A DNA stretch of 64,000 nt, from contig JAUZTG010000029.1 of the NCBI GenBank assembly GCA_030734395.1, forward strand, positions 558,001-622,000, given 5' to 3'. The notes under the pieces are model-generated. The model ran no database searches. It was not told where the DNA came from and worked only from the letters and a program-made list of their open reading frames with translations. Every line of letters begins with the position of its first letter. The first letter of the stretch is position 1. This document shows, piece after piece, positions 58,039 through 64,000 of this stretch. This stretch comes from Sarocladium kiliense. Its lineage: Eukaryota > Ascomycota > Sordariomycetes > Hypocreales > Sarocladiaceae. Position numbers and translations under genes: made by a program.

Positions 58039-59022
58039 TTACTGGGTCTGGAGTAGGAACTGACGCATGCCAGAGTTTGGTGCTTTGCCAATGGTGCGGA
58101 TGGCAAGACCGTTCTGCTTCGCAATGTAGCGAATGCCACGCTCGGTTCGCTTCCACGAGGGAAACATTTCGTAGGTGGTACCGGCTGGGATGGCGAGGCC
58201 GTTGAAGTTGGTGCACACCATGTTGACTTTGGCCGTGACCTCGAAGTAGTGCTTCGAGTCGACGCTCTTGCTGTCCACGTTCCAAGCCTGAAGGGGGTCG
58301 GCTTGCTGAGAGACTTCCTGGATACCCGCCCGGGCCATGATGGCACGGAGGTACTGTTTGAGGAAAGCCTCGTACTGGGCAGTGCTGTAGGAAGCGTGGG
58401 ACTGAGTTCGGTCAGCGTCAGAGGGGCCGTCCTGGCCGACGATGAGACGGTCGGATACACCAAGGTGGGCCTTGAAGGTAGTGCAGCGATCATCACACAT
58501 CTCGTCCGGGGCGTTGAAGAAGATTGATCCCAGTGACAGGAACAACTTTGGCGTGGCGATGCGACTGTAGAACTTGTCACCAGCGTCAAAGTCACCCCAA
58601 AGACCGACGGAGTCGATGTTCGGGAACGACGCTTTGGCACGTCGAACCTGAGCAATGAGTGACTCCTTGTTGAGGTCAAGGGGCACGTAAGTGCAAGACT
58701 TACCCTGAGCGATGAACGCCTGGACGTAGGGCTCGAACTTCTTCGAGTTAGCTGCACCGAGGTCGATGATGCTGGTTCCAGAGGGAAGCGCAGCAACGAT
58801 CTCGGCAGCAGTCGCCTCGATGATGTCCACCTCGTCGGTGGTTTGGTAAGAAGATCCGGCAATGCCATACCACTGCTTCATGCCATCTGTGTAGGCAATC
58901 TCCTTGGGAAAGTACCCATTGTGGGAGAATGCCTCGGCGAGCTGCTTGTCGAGGCTGAGCCCGAGCTTGTCGCCGCCGATATCGACGAACTCGGAGCCAG
59001 ATGAGCACCAGGTGGAAGACAT
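58039..59022 (-). CDS. Stand-alone histidine-specific-type SAM methyltransferase (EgtD/EasF-like)
   Basis: A single exon of 327 residues, typical of the EgtD-like methyltransferase domain (often named DUF2260 or Methyltransf_33). Marks: LAEAFSHNGYFPKEIAYTDG and WYGIAGSSYQTTDEVDIIEA near the N-terminus; the SAM loop SIIDLGAANSKKFEPYVQA (residues about 88-106); YVPLDLNKESL; LFLSLGSIFFNAPDEM; and a C-terminal half with FLKQYLRAIMARAGI and AGTTYEMFPSWKRT. The family includes histidine betaine synthase of ergothioneine biosynthesis and the ergot-alkaloid 4-dimethylallyltryptophan N-methyltransferase. In fungi EgtD is normally fused in Egt1, so a stand-alone copy probably has another amino-acid-like substrate. 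No ergot or other cluster genes flank it. The TAA lies in TAAGTT, so an unseen small last exon cannot be excluded. Confidence 0.85.
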   Translation of the reverse strand: MSSTWCSSGSEFVDIGGDKLGLSLDKQLAEAFSHNGYFPKEIAYTDGMKQWYGIAGSSYQTTDEVDIIEATAAEIVAALPSGTSIIDLGAANSKKFEPYVQAFIAQGKSCTYVPLDLNKESLIAQVRRAKASFPNIDSVGLWGDFDAGDKFYSRIATPKLFLSLGSIFFNAPDEMCDDRCTTFKAHLGVSDRLIVGQDGPSDADRTQSHASYSTAQYEAFLKQYLRAIMARAGIQEVSQQADPLQAWNVDSKSVDSKHYFEVTAKVNMVCTNFNGLAIPAGTTYEMFPSWKRTERGIRYIAKQNGLAIRTIGKAPNSGMRQFLLQTQ

Positions 59023-60143
59023 GGTGTTGGCTTGAGTAGTTCGTGAAAGCTCTTAGCAAAAGAAAGTGGTGATGGGTTCGTGATTGTTGGGTTGCTATCA
59101 GAGCGTGGTTCTTGCTATGAGAGCTTGGGTTGGGAGGAAAAGAGGGAGTTAGACCCGGAGGCAGAAACTCTATGCTACTTAGACTGAGCTATCGAGGCCT
59201 AAATTCACTCCATTGCCCTTTATTAAGTATCGAATGCATTCCCTATACTACTTGGCGCCGGAATACGAAGGTAGCAGTGATTGTGCGCTGTAGAGTGGGC
59301 TTTTGAGCGGAAAGGAATAGCCTTTATGTGTCAATTCGCATGATTGGCATAGCAGAGTGAGTAGAAAGGCACAACCAGCTTCGAGATCTTGTTGCCTTTG
59401 AACAAGTATTTCTCTTGATAGAGAATGACCAAGTAACCGTATCAACCCAAAGCGCGGCTATCTGTCGCGTAGTTCATGCTTGAGGTTGTGGTATTAGAAC
59501 AAACAATCATATTGACATGATAGAACTTCAACATGACCGCTCCTTCTGTGTCACGGTTAAGTAACTATATCATCGAGTATGAACAAAGAGGCTCGGCCCC
59601 AAACAATGCTGTGAAATGCGGAAGTGTTATATGTTTCTACGAAAGTGCAGGCCCGTATCTTGCTTGACGCTCGACCACACAAACATTGCACTTGTCTACG
59701 GACAGGCCACATGTCAAGCCCTAAATATATACTATGGGCATCTCTACTGGACAAGCAGCCTCTCCTGGTGGACCAGGGGAAGGGCAATAGGGCAAGAGTA
59801 GAGCTCAGCCAAACCACATACTTTCGAGCGCGCACACTTTCTGCGCCTTTCCCGAGTAAGTCATTGTACAAATTGGGTAGTGTGGAAACCGGGGCTTGTT
59901 TAGCCCAACTGTTAGAAGCGTGGAGTTGTCGTCTGTTTGACGGAAGCGAAAAAACTCGAGTTGCACCTGGCTGAAGTTATACAGCCCTCACTATGGCAGA
60001 TGCGACACGGCCTTGATAGGCTTGTATGGTGTGACAATCTTACAATATTTATTTTCTCGGTCTTACAGTCCGTGATTCTGAAATATTTACTCTCTAAAAT
60101 GAAACCTACCCGCAGTCTGCCTTATAAAATCGAAGCTCCAGGA
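59023..60143. other. intergenic region
   Basis: Methyltransferase upstream region and 3' flank of the following gene. No gene supported. Confidence 0.45.
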
Positions 60144-63100
60144 TTAACCATGTCCAGCGCCGATTGCATGGGGCTTGTTCACCATATTGACTCGCTGCCG
60201 GTACCGTCCGTCGTACCACCTGACCATGTCCCTCCTATAATTCTCCCGTATTATGCCTAGCCGGCCTCGGTGACCCTCCAACAGGCATTTCATAAGTTGC
60301 CACTCGAATCTCGGCGTGCAAGTGCATGGGTGGCCTGCAAACTCGCTCCTTTCGGCCGCCGTCTGAAAGCACATAGTAACTCTTATCACCCGCTGCCATA
60401 CTCTGTGCCTCCTGTCACCGGAACTCGAAGCTTCGTTCATTGAACGCCGGCTCTTCATCGACTCCGCAAGGGACAAGATATCCCACCATGGTCTGTTGCC
60501 CTGCACACCTCCCAATCGTAGCACCGGCAATGCGCCAACGCTGCGACCATCATTCCCGGTCTTTTCGATGACTGTGAGACGGCAGTTCGGCATTCTGGTA
60601 CATTCACAAGCGTGGTAGTTCGCTGTAACACGTTGGTCCAGCGACACGGCCACAATCCCATGAGAGCCTGTCTTGACGTCACGAGTAAAGAGTACCAGCA
60701 TCGGCTCGCTTGGCTTGCAGTGCAACGTTCCTTCAGATGATATGTTGCCGCCGCCACTGACTGAAACCTTTCTCGCTGTTGCCGTGGATGCTGAAGTGAG
60801 TGTACTGTTGATGCTTTGCCCGCTGAAGCTGCTGCGCCGTCTCTGAACGTCATGACGGACAGTGCCAGTAGAGGAGGACGAGCTTGACGACAGTGAGCCT
60901 CTGGATAGGCGTTGGGTTTGCTGGTCGTGTTGGGGTGAGCGGGAGAGGTTTGCCGGTCCGTTTGACGCCCTCCGAAAGATGCTAAGCGAGCGCGAGGATA
61001 AAGATGGGGATGTGGGCAGTTGCTCAGAGGTGTACCCATTAGTTGTGTTCCAACTGTCTCTCACATGCGTTGGTGTGGCATTGCCCGTGGACGTGGAGCT
61101 GCGCCGGCGATCGAGAGTAGTAGCCAGCCAACTTGAAGACCTCCTTTCTGGGCTTGATGGGAGGTCCCAGCCCTGAGTCTCGAAAGTTTGTGTGCGCGGC
61201 GAGGCGAGGAAGTCGTCGTCGCCGTCATCGAGGTCGGCAATATCGGGATCTGCGCCGGTGCGATCACCACTCAGTCTGGAAGGCAGCCACAATTGTAGAG
61301 AAGCATATTCTTTTATTTCCTGGCCACTGCTGCCAACGACGAATATTGTTTGCACTCGATAGCTGCATCTCGTTAGCTCTCGAAATAAAATGGAGCGACG
61401 ACGCGGGCGTACGGCATGTAATTATCCATGACCTGATAGCCTGTCAAGGCCTGTTGAAAACCGTAAAGATCAATTCGGGAGCAAAACACGAGGCGAAATT
61501 CCTCATTTCGAGGTTTCAGGATTATTTCAAGCGGCTCCTGTCCAGTTGGGCTGGCGTAACGCGGAACAAGGCTCGTGCTATCGAGGTCAAAGTCTACCCG
61601 GCGGGCTACAAAGAGGGCAAAGCCGTCAGTATCAGGGTTGGATAATTCTGCCTCTCGAAATGGGTAACTCACTCTCTGCTGCCGGCTTCCCGGTGTCACC
61701 GGCAGTAATGATGAGTAGGAAATGGCGGTCAGTGCCGTCGCAGTACCGTGATAGTTTGATCTTCCTCCATCTGCCTGGGCTGTCAGATGCGAGTGGTCTA
61801 AGGCTCGAAGGTCAGTATGCGATTCCCAAGAAGAAAAGGGCAGAGGGCCTTCATACAGTTCTAAGAGGTGTTCAATTGCTGTTTCAACGGTTGCAGACTC
61901 GATGTAGGGGGCTGGAGCATCCTCTTCCCATATTGGAGAGACTAGAAAAGAGTTGAGGCCGTCCGAAAATGCATCTGCTATTTCGGACTGGTCGAATCTC
62001 ATCCATACCTTCTCGAGTTGCTATACACCCCTTGTCAGCTTTCTCCGGGAAATGCGCCGACGCCTACGCTGAACCAGCACAAGTGTTGTACTCACCTGTT
62101 GTAGACTTCGTACAAATCGTGGCCAATGTGACATCTCAGCAGCCTGAACCAGGTCCGCTGACGCAAGCATCTTAGTCATGAGAAACTGACATGTTAGGAG
62201 AGCGATATACTGCTTCCGGGTGTCTTCCCCTTCCTCGAGGAGTACACCATTCACCTCGTCCAACGGCGAAGCTATATCCAAGTTCCTCACAAATGCATCT
62301 GCCATGGCCGAGAGAGATGGAGACCAGCCTTCGTTCATACCCCGGTCAGGATGAAGCACAAACATCTCTTCCAGCTGCTCTTGGATCGCAGCCGGTATCG
62401 CCAGTGTTGGGGCGACAGGTTCTGGCTGTGCCTGGTCGGCATCTTGCAAAGAAGAAGGGTCGAAATGGCGCTTGAGGGCCTGCATATCACGCAGTATACT
62501 GCGCACGTCGGCTTGTGTGGAACGGACATCGTTGTGCACCTCGGTGATTCGCTCAGCTAGATCCTGATGGAGGCGCAAATGGAGATCGCTGTTTGCACCC
62601 AGATTGTTAGACATCTTCAAGAGTAACGTAGTGCGCATCACACTTACATCTTGAATGGCTGAAGAACAAGAGTGATCTTGGACCGGTGCATTAAGAGCCG
62701 ACTCCTGAGTCTCTCGACACTCGGCATCACCATAGCGTTCCATTGCAAGTTGCGCACGGGCCCAGTGGTGGCTGCGTAGCTCTTGTTCGTCCTGATGAGT
62801 GTGTGACACTCCCTCAGAGTCGCATCGAAGTCACCGACAATCTCGATGAGTGTATCGCGGTCCCATCCGAAAGTCACTGGCGGCGGGCTCAAGTGTCGGT
62901 TGGCAAAGGACCTCCGAGCCATGTCGATAACGTCGGTGAGGCTCTCGAGCGACTCTGCGAGCTGTTGAACATCGCGAAAGAACTCATGGTATTGGCGACC
63001 TGTCGACAACCGATCTGCGTCAGCCGATGCGCTCGCTAGGTCCATGCGCTATTTCCACATTGTCCTGTTGCGAAGCCATGTTGGACAGGAGAATCATCGG

Positions 63101-63271
63101 TGCCTCTGATGGCAAGATAGCAGGCGATGATGACGGCAATGAGAACAACAATTACCACGTCTACCCGCACTATTACTCACTTGCATTCAACTCGCGCGTC
63201 CAGCCATATTCGAAGACAACCCATGCTAGCTCCGCGAATTTAATGACTTCGCCAACCTCCATCATCATCAT
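60144..63271 (-). CDS. Unknown 925-residue fungal protein with a helical N-terminal domain
   Basis: Exons 63271-63181, 63014-62648, 62588-62096, 62020-61413 and 61362-60144 give 925 residues; every join keeps phase. The start is the first of four consecutive ATG codons (MMMMEVGEVIKFAELAWVVF). The N-terminal 250 residues are amphipathic helices: EFFRDVQQLAESLESLTDVI, FGWDRDTLIEIVGDFDATLR, LRLHQDLAERITEVHNDVRS. They resemble the N-terminal helical modules found before signalling or STAND-like domains in filamentous fungi (pattern memory). A middle region (about 300-540) has FRLVFCSRIDLYGFQQALTG and is possibly beta-rich; then comes a Ser-rich, probably disordered stretch (LSRGSLSSSSSSSTGTVRHD). 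The tail is basic with paired Cys (HACECTRMPNC; HPCTCTPRFEW). No NTPase motif seen, so not a full STAND protein. Intron 1 (166 bp) is long for this locus; without it the frame would start at ATG 63045. Confidence 0.7.
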
Positions 63272-64000
63272 CGTGAGCCGGAAGTAGGATCGCAAGATCG
63301 TGCGCAGTAGGTGACAGTATGAGGCAGATCAGAGCACCTAGAGAGCAAGGCTCTGGGTGAGAATGCCCAAGGCTGATCGCCCTTTTGAGCAAAGGTGCCT
63401 CGTCTTGACTCGGATGCACAGTTACATGGGACACGACGCGGTGGCTATGAGAGATAGAACTATCCGCCAACCGAGAAGGATAGCCAGCCTACATATCTTC
63501 AGCTGCCGTCAACCCAATGATGTCGCGTGCGGGATGCGCAAGACAGCACAGCCCCTCACCTCCCCTTGCAGGGTGATGGTTGCCATTTCGCCCGCCTTCT
63601 TGGTCGCACAGGTTGCCTGGCAAAAGCAATATTGGCTGCATTGGCGCGGGTGCAGTTGGTCAGGCTGCCGAGCGCCCGCGACATGGATCTAGGCCCTTGG
63701 AAGACGTGCACATCGCGGCTGCTGAGAGGGTCGCCCAGTTGCAGCTCCTCACCGAGCATCTTGGCAATGAACCGCAGCATCGCAGTTGAGAGTCCTGCTG
63801 TTCGTGGCTTGCATTAGCTCTCCAGCCGCGTTTTTACACATCTCGCTTCTGTATGCAGGCAACAGCTGGCGGACCGCATGGACGCCTGATGATATAGAGC
63901 CGCCGCCGAGGCAATAAGTGAGGCTGGCGAATTCTTTCCTTCAAGGCTCCTCCTGATAAGCCTGGCAACCCTTTCCTGCTTCCCGTCAAGTTCAAGTAGA
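63272..64000. other. upstream region and unidentified frame at the right edge
   Basis: On the minus strand one frame runs from the window edge to 63556 with a single stop (TAA, 63814-63816). It reads LELDGKQERVARLIRRSLEG, then GKNSPASLIASAAALYHQAS before the stop and LRFIAKMLGEELQLGDPLSS after it. It could be exons of a gene continuing past the edge or a relic. No family recognised. Confidence 0.3.

Noticed and set aside
1..64000. CRISPR arrays, intact transposons, secondary-metabolite backbone genes
   Set aside because: No spaced direct repeats, transposase or reverse-transcriptase motifs, or PKS/NRPS domains were seen in reading both strands.

Overview
The window is nuclear DNA of a filamentous ascomycete (Pezizomycotina, most likely a plant-associated Sordariomycete). 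The evidence is compact genes with many 47-80 bp GT-AG introns carrying CTAAC/CTGAC-type branch sites, trifunctional HIS4, an isolated (dispersed) 5S rRNA gene, a Zn2Cys6 regulator, an ENA-type P-ATPase and a family-3 pectate lyase. The genus cannot be fixed from sequence alone. Exon joins were worked out by hand from splice signals, reading phase and family continuity; each joined frame is open and a multiple of three.

Layout. 0-10.8 kb: histone N-alpha-acetyltransferase Nat4 (+), a PLAC8 Cys-rich protein (+), IMP dehydrogenase (-), a GH36/raffinose-synthase-like protein (-) divergent from mitochondrial processing peptidase beta (+). 11.1 kb: a tRNA-Thr(AGU) gene (-) split at a non-canonical place by a 58-nt insert that looks like a spliceosomal intron; this is the most unusual object in the window. 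11.5-21.1 kb: TAF9 (-) divergent from HIS4 (+), lipin-type phosphatidate phosphatase (-), and a small Dabb-domain protein (+). 21.7-29.8 kb: a membrane-anchored FN3/coiled-coil protein (-) and a Na+/K+ P-type ATPase (-). 31.5-45.6 kb: Zn2Cys6 factor (+), a small probably frameshifted gene (-), secreted metallocarboxypeptidase (+), VPS53 (+), MFS sugar-type transporter (-), aquaporin with a long N-terminal extension (-). 45.6-56 kb is gene-poor: a decayed SRPBCC gene, a dihydroflavonol-reductase-like dehydrogenase (+), a methionine-type permease (-), then about 4 kb containing only a 5S rRNA gene. 56-64 kb: pectate lyase (+), a stand-alone histidine-specific-type methyltransferase (-), a 925-residue protein of unknown function (-) whose first exon is separated by a 166-bp intron, and an unidentified frame running off the right edge.

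The genes do not form a single pathway. Most are housekeeping (GTP and histidine synthesis, mitochondrial import, transcription, lipid and membrane traffic), mixed with secreted enzymes and transporters. No secondary-metabolite backbone gene, CRISPR array or intact transposon was seen. Sites of decay (the SRPBCC relic with five in-frame stops, an AT-rich island near 38.5 kb) fit slow erosion or RIP-like mutation, but this is not proven.
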